Shown here: piece by piece, positions 30,390 through 41,331 of the stretch
How positions within the stretch are numbered: position 1 is the stretch's first letter
How the letters are laid out: every line of letters starts with the position of its first letter
NCBI GenBank assembly: GCA_963575745.1
Contig: CAUYUJ010011248.1
Coordinates: forward strand, 403,768-467,767
Source of the DNA: Prorocentrum cordatum
Taxonomy: Eukaryota; Sar; Dinophyceae; Prorocentrales; Prorocentraceae
Direction: 5' to 3'
DNA length: 64,000 nucleotides
Translations under genes and position numbers: made by a program
The notes under the pieces: generated by a model
Databases searched by the model: none
Told to the model about the DNA's origin: nothing
Seen by the model: the letters and a program-made list of their open reading frames with translations, nothing else

Positions 30390-32399
30390 AACTTTCACGA
30401 CACCCAGGCCGACTCCGGCCCTCCCAGAGCGACCTCAGTCATGCGGACAGTGACGCTTGCCCTGATGGTAGTCACTACGATGCGACTAGTCCGAGCAGGG
30501 AAGAAGAAGGGAGACACTCCCGCGAAGAGGGCTACCGAGGAGTTTCTCGCTCGCAGCCGGTCCGCCGAGTCCGAGGTGAGCCTGGAGTCTTCGGTCGGCT
30601 CAGAGGCGACGGAGATGCCGGGCACGTTCGTCGGCGCCGCGTCGGCAGAGCAGACGCCGGGCATGCCGATGGACCAGCAACAGGCCTCCACGGGGCCGAG
30701 CCCCGGGGAGGAGGGCCCCACGTCCAGCGGGGCCATGCCAGGGCCCCCGCCGCCAGCCCAGCCCATCATGTGGGCGGCGACGGCCCACGCCTCCGGGTGG
30801 ACGGGGCCAGCGGGAAGCATGAGCAGCCCTCAGCCTCAGGCGCAGGGAGTTCCCCGGTCGTCGCTGACGGGCATCAGCGACTGGACGGAGAGTGGCACCC
30901 AGCCAGCAGCATCGTCCAATCCAGCCAGCATGCCTCCAGCACCGCCTCAGCTAGTGTTCGCGCCAGTGGGGCCTGGCCTGACTCCTCTGATGACGCCGGT
31001 CCCTCCCGGACCCGCCGCGGACGGAGGTGGCGCGCTCCAGGGGGCGCTCACCGGCCCTGCCGCCAGCAAGCCTCCCCCAAGACCTCCACCTTCATGCAGC
31101 CACCCGATCGAGAGCGTGCGGTACTACGGGAATCGCCATGGGAGTGGCTCCAGGTGTGGGCTATGTGGGCAGCGGCTGGTGTGGGTGCCGCGGGGGGTCC
31201 GGACAGACGGAGGACCTCCGCCGCTCACGGCGACAGAGGCCGCTCGAGCAGCAGCAGGATCAGCTCAGCGGGTGGTGGACATGCTTCAAAGCGATCCTCA
31301 ATTTCGAGCAGGGACCGCCGCCCTCAATACGGTCAACTCTCTGGGCTCGCTACTACAGGGGCTGCAGTGGCAGCTGCAAGGAATTCCCGAGGGAGTGCGC
31401 GCTCTCGGACGAGTTCAGGAGGTACTCGATCAGATGACGGCGGTCGCAATGAACGTGCAGTCCACCCCGACTCAAGTGGAAGAAGGGCTCCAGCAGATAT
31501 TCCAGCAGCTCCTCCAATTGAGGAGTATCATGACGGCCTTCGAGGGGTTCGCCACGGTGGTGGACGAGGTGCAGACCACAGTGAATGCGATGGCCGGCCA
31601 GATCAACACGATCGAGAACTCAGTCGCGCAGCTCGGACAGATGACCATGCAGATTGGCGCGGCGGTGAGTGGCCTGCACAACTACATGACCTACCAGTAC
31701 CAGGCGGCACAGCAGGCGGAGCAGCAGCAGCCTCCACAGGAATCGATGGAGGACGACCCCTGGCACGAGCCGAGCAGTGCTGGGAGCGGCAGCGGAGGAC
31801 TACCGGGGCCCTCGGGAGCCACGACGGCGATTACGACTACGCCGGACAGCCCGCCGCCAACTGCAACGATTGCGACGACGTCTCTGAGCCCGATCCCCGA
31901 GGGCAGCACCCAGGCGGAGGCCCCGCCCGGATGGGAGGTGCTCCCGGAGATGCGAGGGCATCCGCAGTAGGCCGAGAGTCTCACGCCAGCGCGCGTCTCA
32001 GGCTCGGTCGAGCCGCCTGTTTTGCCCAGTGCTGCGTAGCTTCTGGCCCCCCACGGGCACCAAAGAAAGGGTCCTCCCGGGGTTCGAGCCTCTTATCCTC
32101 CTCCTCTGGTCCTCCTTCTATCTCCCTCCACCCAAGGCCCCAAGAGGTTGCCCGATCCGAGCAAGGGCCCCGGGCCCAGTCTAGTTCGAGGATCACCCTC
32201 ACCGAGGACATCCAGGGTGACTGGCTGGACGGAGATCGATATGCACGAGGTGGCTTGTGGGTCGAGAGTCCGGAGGGCCGTCACCGAGTGCGCGGCAGCC
32301 TATGGGGGGGTCTCGGGATTAAGCGAGGAAGAGCTGCGGGGGGCTGACGAGAGCTTCCCAGTGCGCGGGCGCCCAAGGGTGGCCTTCATGGAAATCTTC
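30390..32399 (+). CDS. Retrotransposon middle protein: Pro/Ser-rich spacer with zinc motif and long coiled helix
   Basis: Joined in frame to the preceding segment if a GT-AG intron at 30305-30389 (GTGAGT to CTTTCAG, 85 bases) is removed; otherwise a frame change is needed. An ATG at 30441 opens a hydrophobic start (MRTVTLALMVVTTM). Then Pro/Ala-rich sequence, a zinc-like CSHPIESVRYYGNRHGSGSR-C-x2-C motif (31099-31170), and a long Gln/Val helix (about 31240-31700). TAG stops occur in this phase at 31968-31970 and 32037-32039. The same phase then continues to GRPRVAFMEIFPPPP at the long C run near 32400. Confidence 0.65.
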
Positions 32400-33200
32400 C
32401 CCCCCCCCCCCGCGTGGCCCCAGAAGTGGAGAAAGCGGGGGCACCGCTTGGAGAAAGAGCCAGTTGGGACCTTCGCCAGGGCTGGGACTCCTCCAACAGG
32501 CGGGACGTTAAAAGGCTGTGGGCCCAGCTCAAGATTGACAAGCCGGAGACCGTTTGGCTCTGCTCAGAGTGCCGAGCGTTTTCCGCGATCAACAGGCTAA
32601 ATAGGAATCGGATGGATCCCGCCGATTGGCATCAGCTGATAGCGACCGGGGTCCGCGATCTTATTCTATGTATGGAGATCGCTGAGTTTCAAGTCCGCCA
32701 AGGCCGGTATTTCGCGTTCGAGCACCCTCTGTACGCGTCCTCTTGGGGAACCTCCGTCGTTCAGTGCGTGTCCTCCTTCCCAGGGGTGAAACGCGTGAGG
32801 GTGGATATGTGCCAATTTGGGCTCCGAGTGAATGGGGGGGGTCTCAACAAAAAGCCAACAGGGATTCTCACGAATCATCCCCTCCTTGCTCGGAGGCTGG
32901 ACGGTCGTCTCTGCGCGGGAGAACACCAGCACTCAGTGCTGGAGGGGGGCTCCATCACGACCAAGGCTGGGAGATATCCTCCCCAGTTTGTGCGGACCGT
33001 TGCTCGAGCCATCGCCGACCACTGGGCTGGGGTCCGAGGATCCGGCAAGGGTTCCTGGGCTGAGCTCACCGAATTCGATTTCCCGGAGCATGAGGAGGTT
33101 GGCGGTGGGGATCGTGAGGAGCCTATTGACGAGGAAGTCTCAGACGAGAGTGGGGACGAGCAGGAGACTCGCCCAGCGGAAGCCGGAGCCAAGACCCCAG
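32350..33200 (+). CDS. Accessory domain resembling a C5 cytosine methyltransferase
   Basis: The frame changes at a run of C residues near 32399-32411. Just before it is VAFMEIF (compare motif I, hydrophobic-D/E-hydrophobic). After it come SWDLRQGWD, then ETVWLCSECRAFSAINRLN (compare motif IV PCQxFS, with the catalytic-type Cys), then RQGRYFAFEHPLYASSWGTS (compare motif VI ENV), and a Cys/Gly-His region with CQFGLRVNGGGLNKKPTG. The same domain sits in the same place in the decayed element at 48.4-54.7 kb. Methyltransferases carried by dinoflagellate retrotransposons have been reported; activity of this diverged form is unproven. Confidence 0.5.
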
Positions 33201-33209
33201 CGGAAGAGG

Positions 33210-35024
33210 TGGAACCAAGCGAGGAGGAAAAGCGTCTGCTGTTTAAGCTCCACGTGAATATGGGCCACCCGGACAACAGAAAATTCATTCGAGTGCTCCG
33301 AGCCGGAGGCGCCAAGAGGCGACTCGTCAGCTGGGTTAAGGAGAAGTTTGTCTGCTCGGAGTGCGCCGAGCGAGCGAAGTCAGGGGTGCACCGCCGTGTC
33401 GCCCTTCCTCGCACCTTCCGTTTCAATCATATTGTTGGAGTGGACCTTGCGTACATGGATTTCCAGGGGACCGCCAGGCCATATTTGAATATAGTCGACC
33501 ACGGCTCCAACCTTCAGATTGTGGTCCGAGTTGAGAGCGCCACCGCAGCAGCAGTGTGGTCAGCGTTCCTTCGAGCCTGGATCCGGCCCCTCGGAGCCCC
33601 CCAGTTTTTTAATTTCCGACGGCGGCTCCGAGTTCGGAGCTAGATTCGCCCGAGGCACCGAGCAATGGGGTATATGTCATCACGTGTGTGATGCCGACTC
33701 GCCGTGGCAAAATGGGCGGGTCGAGAGGCACGGGGGCTGGGTCAAGGATCGGATCCGTGCTGAGCTCGAGTCGGGATCTTTCCTGCCGGGGAGCGTGGAG
33801 GAGCTCGATGACCTCATCACGGAGCTGGTTGCGCATAAGAATCGCTTCTGGCATAGGGGAGGTTTTTCCCCCCTCCAGCTGGTCTTTGGGGAAAACCCGC
33901 GCCTCCCCCACGATTTGCTGTCGGATGACCACCGGGGTTTGCCCGGCTGGCAGGATATGACTCGCTCCGGGGCTGAGCAGGATGAGGCCGGGGCGGAGTT
34001 CGCTCGTGCGCAGGAGGTTCGGACGGCGGCCCGCCGGCTGGCCCTTGAAGTTACCGCCAGGGAGAAGATCAGTCGAGCGTCCAGGGCCAAGACTCCCACG
34101 GCGATCAAGTACACCCCCGGGCAGTGGGTTTTCGTGTGGAGACACTTTTCGAGAACGTCATCTCGAGCCGACGCTTTGGGGCGTCGGCGGGATGGCTGGA
34201 CCGGCCCAGGCGTTGTGGTTTTGAGTGAGGGAGGCACCGTCTGGGTGGCGGTGCGCGCGAGGCTGTGGAAGTGCAGCCAGGAGCAGCTGCGCCTCGCCAG
34301 TCCCGAAGAAGAGTATGGGTTGCAGCTCGCCCACGATCCCAAGTGGCAGGAGCTGCTCCTCGCCGCGAGGACCCGCAGGGTCTCCGCCGTGGACGTTCAG
34401 CGAGAGGGACCCCCCCCGGACGATTCCTGGGACGAACCGGCGAGCGTCGACCCGGACCCCGGCCCCAGGGTCCCAGGAGCCGGGAACATCCCCCGGGAGG
34501 AGCCGGAGCCTCGACCCCATGCTCCCTCGGTCGTGGGGCCTCTGGGCAGGCCTATCCGCTCGGCGGTGTCTCGAGCCGGATCGACGACGGCTCAACCTCC
34601 CTCTCGACTGCCCTCCATCCCGGAGAGCGAGGCGCCAACGGAGCCAGAGGGTAGACAGACTCCCCCCACGGCTCCTTCGGCGGCGGGTGAGGAAGAGGAT
34701 CGAGGAACGGCCGCCCCTCTTTCTCTCTCCCCTCCCTCTCCCGCGTCTCTCAGCAGAGGAGTTTCAGATGAGTCCCTCACCCCTCCGTCACCTCCGCCAG
34801 GACTGGAGCCTCCGAGGCCTCGCCGAGGACTGGAGCAGCCCTCTGACGTTCCCCACTGCATCAGGTCCCGAGCTGCCAGCAGTCCGCCCGAGGTGAAGAG
34901 ACCTCGAACCGCCACCGCAGGCGAGCCCGAGGCCGGGCCGACCGCGGAGGCGGCTACCCCTGGAGCCGAAGCGCCCCCCCCCTCTCCCTCCGATCCCTTC
35001 TCCTCCTCCTGCCTCCGGTGGTGA
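33210..35024 (+). CDS. Retrotransposon integrase and Pro-rich linker
   Basis: Zinc-binding HHCC element: HVNMGHP, then CSEC (about 33250-33365). Catalytic core: VGVDLAYMD (first Asp), SDGGSEF (second Asp, 33618-33638) and NGRVERHGGW (Glu). A T6 run at 33606-33611 shifts the frame between the first and second Asp; with one T fewer the sequence reads PQFLISDGGSEF. After the core come an SH3-like region (WVFVWRHFSR, GRRRDGWTGPGVVVL) and a Pro/Ser/Glu-rich linker up to the stop near 35022. All catalytic residues are present. Confidence 0.8.
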
Positions 35025-35055
35025 TGGTGGTTCCCAGGGTGCCCGGGGTAGAGAA

Positions 35056-37185
35056 GTGGCGGCAGGCCACGGGCGGTCTCGCTCAGTGGCCGAACGAGTC
35101 AGTCAGATTGAGAGAGGGCGCTCCCGGTCTCCAGGTCGGGGTGAGCTTGGAGAATTCTGGGTGACCCCCCGTGGGGATTGGGGGGTTCACTTGGACTCGG
35201 TGCAGCAGAGCTGGACGGGAGCGCGCGACGAAGACGGCGGCACTTTCGCCACTGGCAGGGGGAGCGAGGTTTCCTTGAAGAGCCTGACCCCTCCCCAGCG
35301 AGCCAAGTTCGACGCGTCAGACTCTAAGGAGTAGAAGGCCATGATGGCGACGGGGGCAGTCAGGGTGATTTCTCCAGCCAAGGCCCGGGTGATCAGAGAA
35401 CAGCTCCCGGACCGCATCGCGTCGAGCCGCATGGTTCGACGGTGGAAGCCGGTGGAGGGCACATTTGCGGAGCCGGAAGCAAAATCCAGGTGGTGCGTCC
35501 ATGGGCACAAAGACCCCGACTCCGGATCCCTCGCGGTATATGCACCAACCCCCCAAACAGCGTCGATAATGATGTTCCTTCAGGTTGCCGCTAACTTGAA
35601 TCTCTTAGGCGACATCGCGGATGTCAAGAATGCGTTCTGCCAGAGCGACCCCATGAGGAGATCAGGAGGCCAGATATTCGTAGAACCACGTGAGGGCGTC
35701 GACCTGGAGCCAGGTTCTCTCATCGAGCTGTTAGTTAACGTGTACGGCCTGGACGATGCGCCAGTCGCCTGGCGCAAGACCGTAGTGGGCTTTCTTGAGA
35801 AGAACGGTTTCGTGCGCAGTCTCCTCGAACCGTGCTGGTGGATCAGATACGACGCCCGAGGCGCCATCCTCAACATGATGCTGTTGGAGGTGGACGATTT
35901 CATGATTGGAAGTGCTAACGAGGAGGCTCGGTCATGGTTGAGACGACTATTAGAGTCCCGATTTAAGTTTGGGAAGTATCGCGACTGTCATGCCGGGTCG
36001 GTCGATTTCGCGGGAAGAAGGGTTACGTTCTCGGACTCCAAGATAGTGGTGGACCAGGAAAAATATATACTGGAGGAGGTTCGTCCTCTATCTATGGCGA
36101 AGGGCCGAATGTCCGACAAAAGCGCCCCTCTGGGACCCGACGAGTTCAAGGCACTGCGTTCCCTAGTGTACAAGTTTAACTGGGTCGGACGAGAATCACG
36201 ACCTGAAGCTGCGGGGATCGCGTCCATCTTAGCTAGTAGACTCAAGAACGCCACCATCTATGACGTGATGTGTGCGAACAAGCTCGTGAAACATCTTCGG
36301 TCCTCGGCCTCCCGAGGCCTCGCCATATGGAAATTGGATCCCGAGAAGTTCGCTTTCGTTTCGTTCTCCGACGCCGGCGGCGCGGGGGCAGACTCGCACC
36401 TGGATGACGAGCGTGGCCTACCAGCAGACCCTATCCAAGGGGCCTGGATGGTGCTTGCGACCGATCGGTCCGTCCTCCAGAACTGTTCCGTCCGAGCCTC
36501 GGTGTTGGGGTGGAGGAGCTGTAAATTGCGTCGGAAAGTACCCTCCACGCTAGCTGGAGAGACTCAGGCTCTCTCAGCAGCAGTCGCCGAGGTAGAGTTG
36601 TTGCAAGTATTGTACAGAGACGTCATGTTTCACGACGTTGATGTCCCTGAGTGCCGACGTGCTGCAGGACCCTTCACCACAGTGCTGCGCCGTGACTGCA
36701 GTCTGAGCTCACGGGAACAGCAGGTGCATGTGGTGGATGCGAAGTCTATTTATGACACGATGCAGAAAGAGGGCAACGCGAGTGCGAAGGATCGACGCAC
36801 CGCGCTGGACCTCGCCATCATATGCGAAGCACTAGAAAGAGCGAGAGGAAGCGTGCGTTGGGTGCCACATGGGCGCATGCCAGTGGATCCGTTGACAAAA
36901 GACGATATCACCAAGTGCAACGCCGCTCTCTTTGATCTTATGTCTCACGGCAGGCTAATACTAGTTGACGAGGGGGCCGAGCTGGAGCGTCGGAAGGCCG
37001 CTCCCGAGCTGAAGGGACGTTCCCAGCAGGCGTCCAGGAGAGAGTTCGAGTCCGTGCAGATGTCCTGGGTCGAGTTCATGTCTCCTGGCCTGGTCGTTGG
37101 TGATGGTGGTGGTGGTGGTTCCTCCAGTATTCCCACTCCTTCCTCCTCCTCTCCGCCGGCCAGTTTCGGTCACTCTTTCCAGTGA
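35056..37185 (+). CDS. Retrotransposon reverse transcriptase and RNase H
   Basis: One phase from 35056 to the stop at 37185, broken by a TAG at 35332-35334. A 66-base GT-AG intron (35269-35334) would remove it. RT: DIADVKNAF (first Asp), YGLDDAPVAWR, LLEVDDFMIG (VDD in place of the usual copia YVDD). RNase H: VSFSDAGG (Asp), LAGETQAL (Glu), VVDAKSIYD (Asp), ending WVPHGRMPVDPLTKDD. The domains are complete for the copia type. The C-terminal tail is Gly/Ser-rich. Confidence 0.85.
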
Positions 37186-37342
37186 TTTTGCCCTCCGTCT
37201 TCTGTCTTAGTTTTAACCTTGCCAAGCGTCCCGGGAAGGATGCTGTCGTGCGGCCCCGGGGACAGGGCTACCGACATACTGTACGTTTCAGGGTACGGCT
37301 TCACCAAAAAGGGGAGCTGAACCTAGGAGAAATTCTGACCAG

Positions 37343-37456
37343 TGTTGCAGAGCTCCAGATTTTCCGATGATAGGTTCAGCGCATGTTGCCAACAGAGTTT
37401 GTGAACCGTGCCCTGTGGCTCAAGGCAAAAACGTTTGCTTGTCTCCGTCTGCCACA
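37343..37456 (+). repeat. Right LTR, 114 bases
   Basis: Identical to 27532-27645; followed by TCGT (37457-37460). Confidence 0.9.
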
Positions 37457-39737
37457 TCGTGACGTCGCAGTTGACGTGCGCCCGTTGCCCGCTATACAGT
37501 CTGGAGAGCATGTGTACGTAGACAGACGGTACTCCGTGAGCCACCAAAGACTCCCAAATGCTCGAATGAGATATGGAATCGAAAGCCTTTTTAAAATCCA
37601 GCGTCGCAATCCACAGCGGCATGTTGTATTCATTACATTTTTCTGCTAATAGTGTGACTGCAAATAAATGGTCGTCACAGTTGAAGCCCGGTCTGAAACC
37701 AGCTTGGTCGACAGACTGCTCCGCAACAAGCTTGTCCTTGATCCTTCCGCACAATACTCTGCTGAAAAGCTTATACAATATTGGAATAATGCATATTGGT
37801 TTGTAATTCCCTGGTAGACGTTCGTCCCCTTTCTTGAAAAGGACTCTGATTGAGGATGCCTTCCAGTAGGCTGGCACGGTGGCCCCCGGGTCCAATACAG
37901 CCGTGAAGACGCCTGCTATCATCTGCATCAAAAGCTCGCTCCCTTTGCACAAGAGTTCAGCCACCAAGCCGTTTTCATCTGCAGCCTTGCCCCCGCGCAT
38001 CTTCTTCAGTTGGCGGCGCACTTCCTCCGGCGTGACAGCAGCGGCACGATCGCAAGTAGCATCACATCGAAATACGTCGCTTTTGCCATTGTACAGAGAT
38101 TCAAAAAATGCAGCAAACACTTCAGCTATATCTCGTGCTTGCGTCTGCTCTTTACCCCCGGCGTCTAGGACCGAAGACATGCAATATTTCTTTCCGTTGT
38201 TACGTATACCTTGGATCCGCTGCAAATCTTCGAACTCTTTCAAAACTTGCGTTATCCTGGAACTCTTCCGCGCCCTGGCCATTGCACGGATCTCCTTACG
38301 AATCAGCTTACTCGCATTCTTCACCTCGTTCTTGATTCCGCTCTGTCTTGCTGACCGCCGTTGCGCAATCAAAGTATGGAGCTGTTTCCTTGGAGTCTCG
38401 CTTTCTAGAGCCTGGAACTGTTCCCTCCCATCGCAAGCCTCCGCAACGTCAAGCAGTACATTTTCAATTTGACGGCATCTATCTTCGATCTCGGAACATG
38501 TATGGCTGGGATTGTCGATCGCTGCTAGGGGCGCCAACTGCGCATCAAGCTGTTTGTGGTACTCCTCCTCGTCTCTCGGCCTCCATCTCCGGAAGTTTCG
38601 CCTATGAGACCGTCGTTTCTTGCTCATGTCCCTTTCCGGCTGAAAATCCCACTTCAAAGTGACCTTGAGAGCACGATGGTCCTGCCCAAGAACCACATCA
38701 TCGCTCGCCGCCGCGTCCTTGATGAGATGCGTGCGCCGTGCATCCACCAAGCAGTAGTCCAGCTGCCGCTTGATGCCATCATTCTGGTACGTCCATTGGT
38801 CTTCGAAGCTCTTGTTTACCATCGTATTTGCGATAGTAAGTTGATGTGTGGTTGCCCATCCAGCTAACCAGTGTCCCCGGTCGTTTCGGCATCCCACTCC
38901 GTACTCTCCAACAATGTGCTCGTCATCTCCAGTGCTGCGTGTGCCAACTGTAGCGTTCCAGTCCCCAAGTAATAAACACATTATATTTTTCCGCCGGGCC
39001 CCGCGTACCAATCGATCAAGATGCAAATAAATCGCCTCTACATCCTCGTCGTCGCATCCACAATGCGGCATGTACACACAAATAAATCTGACATTTCAGT
39101 TGGAAATGCGAACGTCTAGTGCGCAGACTCTGTCGGAGACTGGGTGGAAAGCACGGAATCCCCGCGTCCACCGTTGATGTAGTAATATCCCTGTCCCGCT
39201 TTGTCCCCGCAGTCCGCCGGAACCACAAAACATATGACCATCCTCATTCCTCCATCTTTCTTGTCTCTTATCGCGCCACTTTTCAGTAAGTAGAACCACG
39301 TCCCATTCGACACACTGCAGCTCCATAAACAACTCCTCCTCCCGAAGCGTGGTTTGTAACGAATGTACGTTTTTGGTGTAGATAAGCATAAACAAAGGAT
39401 CCATACCTGCATCTGTGCGCGGTCCCGTCGTAACATCTGTCCGTCGTAACGCCTGTCCGTCGTAACGCCTGTCCGTCGTAACGCCTGTCCGTCGTAACGC
39501 CTGTCCGTCTGAATCTCCATCAACAAAAGTTCCCGTCGTAACGCCTGTCCGGGTTGTCGGCGATGCGTCCTTGGGATTGGCAGCTGAGTAGTTCCTGGGA
39601 GGCTTAAGGGATCCTTCAGGGAAGTCTCCATCTACACACGCATATGACCCCCTACCACCCCCGATAGACCGAGATTGCATTGAACTTGAAAGTAAAACAT
39701 CAGAGCGACATTCTCCAAACATCTGTTTTGTAACCAA
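37457..39737 (-). pseudogene. LINE ORF2, endonuclease and N-terminal part of reverse transcriptase
   Basis: Endonuclease: YTKNVHSL, DVVLLTEKWR, then an in-frame TGA at 39096-39098, then ICVYMPHCG, LLGDWNATVG (GDxN motif), QLDYCLV and GQDHRALKVTL (SDH-like end). Reverse transcriptase: KKMRGGKAADENGLVAELL, FKKGDERLPGNYKPI, AGFRPGFNCDDHL and ATLDFKKAFDSI (first catalytic Asp), up to AHVNCDV at the nested-element junction. The region before the endonuclease (about 39430-39550) is a minisatellite of ACGCCTGTCCGTCGTA units, so the true ORF2 start is uncertain. Confidence 0.8.
39430..39555. repeat. 16-base minisatellite, about five units
   Basis: ACGCCTGTCCGTCGTA repeated head to tail, then two partial copies after a short gap. 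Confidence 0.85.
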
Positions 39738-39872
39738 TTTCCCAAGGTCTCCTGGCTTCTCCTGCTCTGAAGCCTGAGTGAAGGGTCCTGCTTTGCATGA
39801 CCATGTAGGTGCTGAGCTCGTTATGGTACTGTTGGCAGTTTGGCTCTGCCAGCCTGTGCCGCCGTCGCGGCG

Positions 39873-40486
39873 TCACTCGCTCTCTTCGGCAGGTCCGGCG
39901 TTCACCTTCTCCCGCCACTTCCGCATGTACTCTTCCACCGCCGCTTCCACCGCCTTCCCGGTCTTAGTAGTACGCCAGTCTCCATGTTCATCGTACCACG
40001 CAATTTTCCTCTCCTTTCCCTCACCCTCTTTGACCACAACCATCCCCTTCGGCCATATGATTTTCACATCTTTGGTTTTGTGGTCGGGGTGTTTGGACAA
40101 ATGGTACTTTGTATAGCCCATCCGTTTTTCCCGGTCCTTCTCCTCGGTGGTCAGGTTGTTCCGGAAGAACACCCCGCCGAACGCATCTTCGTCGTCGTTC
40201 AGCTTGTCCCGTACCTTCTTCCAGAAGCTTACCTTCGATTGGATGGAAGTGAACTCGATTACGCCGAACTTCGTGGAGCCCGTCGTGGTCAGCACAACTG
40301 CGCCCGACCTTTCGCCCACAATCTGGTTGAGCAAGTTTTTCAGATCCTCCACCACCTGCTCTGCCGAACCACTCCCATCGAAGCCAAAAGCAACAACCTG
40401 CTTATCCCGTATATGCTTCTCTGCATCTGCCTTTCCCCCTCCCTCCGTCCCATTACGCTGCCATGCACCGCTCCTGGGGAGGTCAC

Positions 40487-40517
<31 letters not shown>

Positions 40518-40904
40518 GATGTTGTCCTTAGCGTCTTGCACTTTGCTGTCGATCATCTGCTCGATTTGCTCTTTTGTCAAGTAAAGGTCCTCCAGGTCAT
40601 TCCGAATTCCTTCCACCTGCATTTCCACATCCTCCATCTTCTCCTGAACCTCCTCTGCTGCCCTCCTTGCATCCTGAGCCTCGATCCTCGCCTGGTCAAT
40701 CACGCCCTTTATGCTGGTCACCTCTTCCTTCAACGAGTCGAACTGTTTTGCCTGGATCTTGATTAATTCCTTGAACCATGGTGGGGCTTCGCTGAGATAC
40801 CCATCTTCCATGTTTGTATCCTCAAGCTGTTTCATGTCTTTATCTCGGCGTCCTGTCTTTTTATCCGGTGTCGAGCCTGTCGCGGTTCCCCCGCGTTTCG
40901 CCAT
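39873..40904 (-). CDS. LINE ORF1 protein, 343 residues
   Basis: ATG at 40904 (MAKRGGTATG), about 90 bases after the spliced-leader relics. Order: basic start; acidic segment; a long coiled coil (about residues 50-120, EEVQEKMEDVEMQVEGI); a run of ten Asn encoded by a GTT-type microsatellite (about 40489-40518); an RRM-like domain (KQVVAFGFDGSG ... FGVIEFTS); and a basic C-terminal domain (KIIWPKGMVVVKEGEG). This is the plan of L1-type ORF1 RNA-binding proteins, which coat the LINE RNA. The frame is intact. Confidence 0.75.
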
Positions 40905-40993
40905 CTTCCCAACTATGCTGTGTACACTCCAGGCAGACAGAACAGAAGAGTTATAATCAGGTATGTGCGCACAACCGTCGCAACAGCCTCGGC

Positions 40994-41058
40994 CTTGAGC
41001 CAAACTTGAGCCAAACTTGGGCCAAACTTGAGCCAAAATGGCTTGAGCCAAATGGCTT
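40994..41058 (-). other. Five tandem relict spliced leaders at the LINE 5' end
   Basis: On the minus strand, reading from 41058: CCATTTGGCTCAAG, CCATTTTGGCTCAAG, TTTGGCCCAAG, TTTGGCTCAAG, TTTGGCTCAAG. These match the 3' part of the dinoflagellate spliced leader, ending in CTCAAG. The outermost copies keep the most leader sequence. The array touches the target duplication, so it was part of the inserted cDNA. Confidence 0.9.
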
Positions 41059-41331
41059 GGGATTGGGGAGGGGGGGACAGGAAAGAAAGGATGAAAGAAA
41101 GGAAGAAAGAATGAATGAAAGGAAAGAAAGGAATACACATAAAGAAATATAAAAGAAGATCGGCGAGGGGGAGGAGGAGGAGAAGGAAAATCCAAAGTTC
41201 CAAATCTATTAGATTTTATTTACAAGCGCTTTATGAAAATTAAGATTTTTAAGTGCTCGTGTAGGGTAGCTCATCTGCCTCGTTTTCCATGGATAGTCAA
41301 CCGCAGGGATAAACAAGTTCAGGGGCGCATG

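Larger units (their letters stand above)
27532..37456 (+). mobile_element. Copia-order LTR retrotransposon, 9,925 bases
   Basis: Structure: 114-base LTRs beginning TG and ending CA at both ends, identical to each other; a primer-binding site just inside the left LTR; gag, protease, a long spacer protein, a methyltransferase-like domain, integrase, reverse transcriptase, RNase H (integrase before RT, as in Ty1/copia); a purine tract AAAAAGGGGAG at 37306-37316, 26 bases before the right LTR. TCGT is duplicated at the edges. Identical LTRs imply a recent insertion; the frame breaks inside are discussed under the segments. Confidence 0.9.
26571..41058 (-). mobile_element. L1-like LINE, split by a nested LTR element
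   Basis: The LINE itself is about 4.56 kb; the rest is the nested element 27532-37456 plus one 4-base duplication. On the minus strand the order is relict spliced leaders, ORF1 with coiled coil, ORF2 with apurinic-type endonuclease and reverse transcriptase, and a 3' tail of GTTCC units (26571-26585). A 14-base target duplication flanks it. It inserted into an R2 unit. ORF2 has an in-frame TGA, and the nested element cuts the RT, so this copy is dead. Confidence 0.85.

Noticed and set aside
30400-32347. Continuation of the gag frame to 32347
   Set aside because: After about 30304 this phase becomes His/Arg/Gly-rich and repeat-like, while the phase opened by 30390 encodes a zinc motif and a coiled helix.
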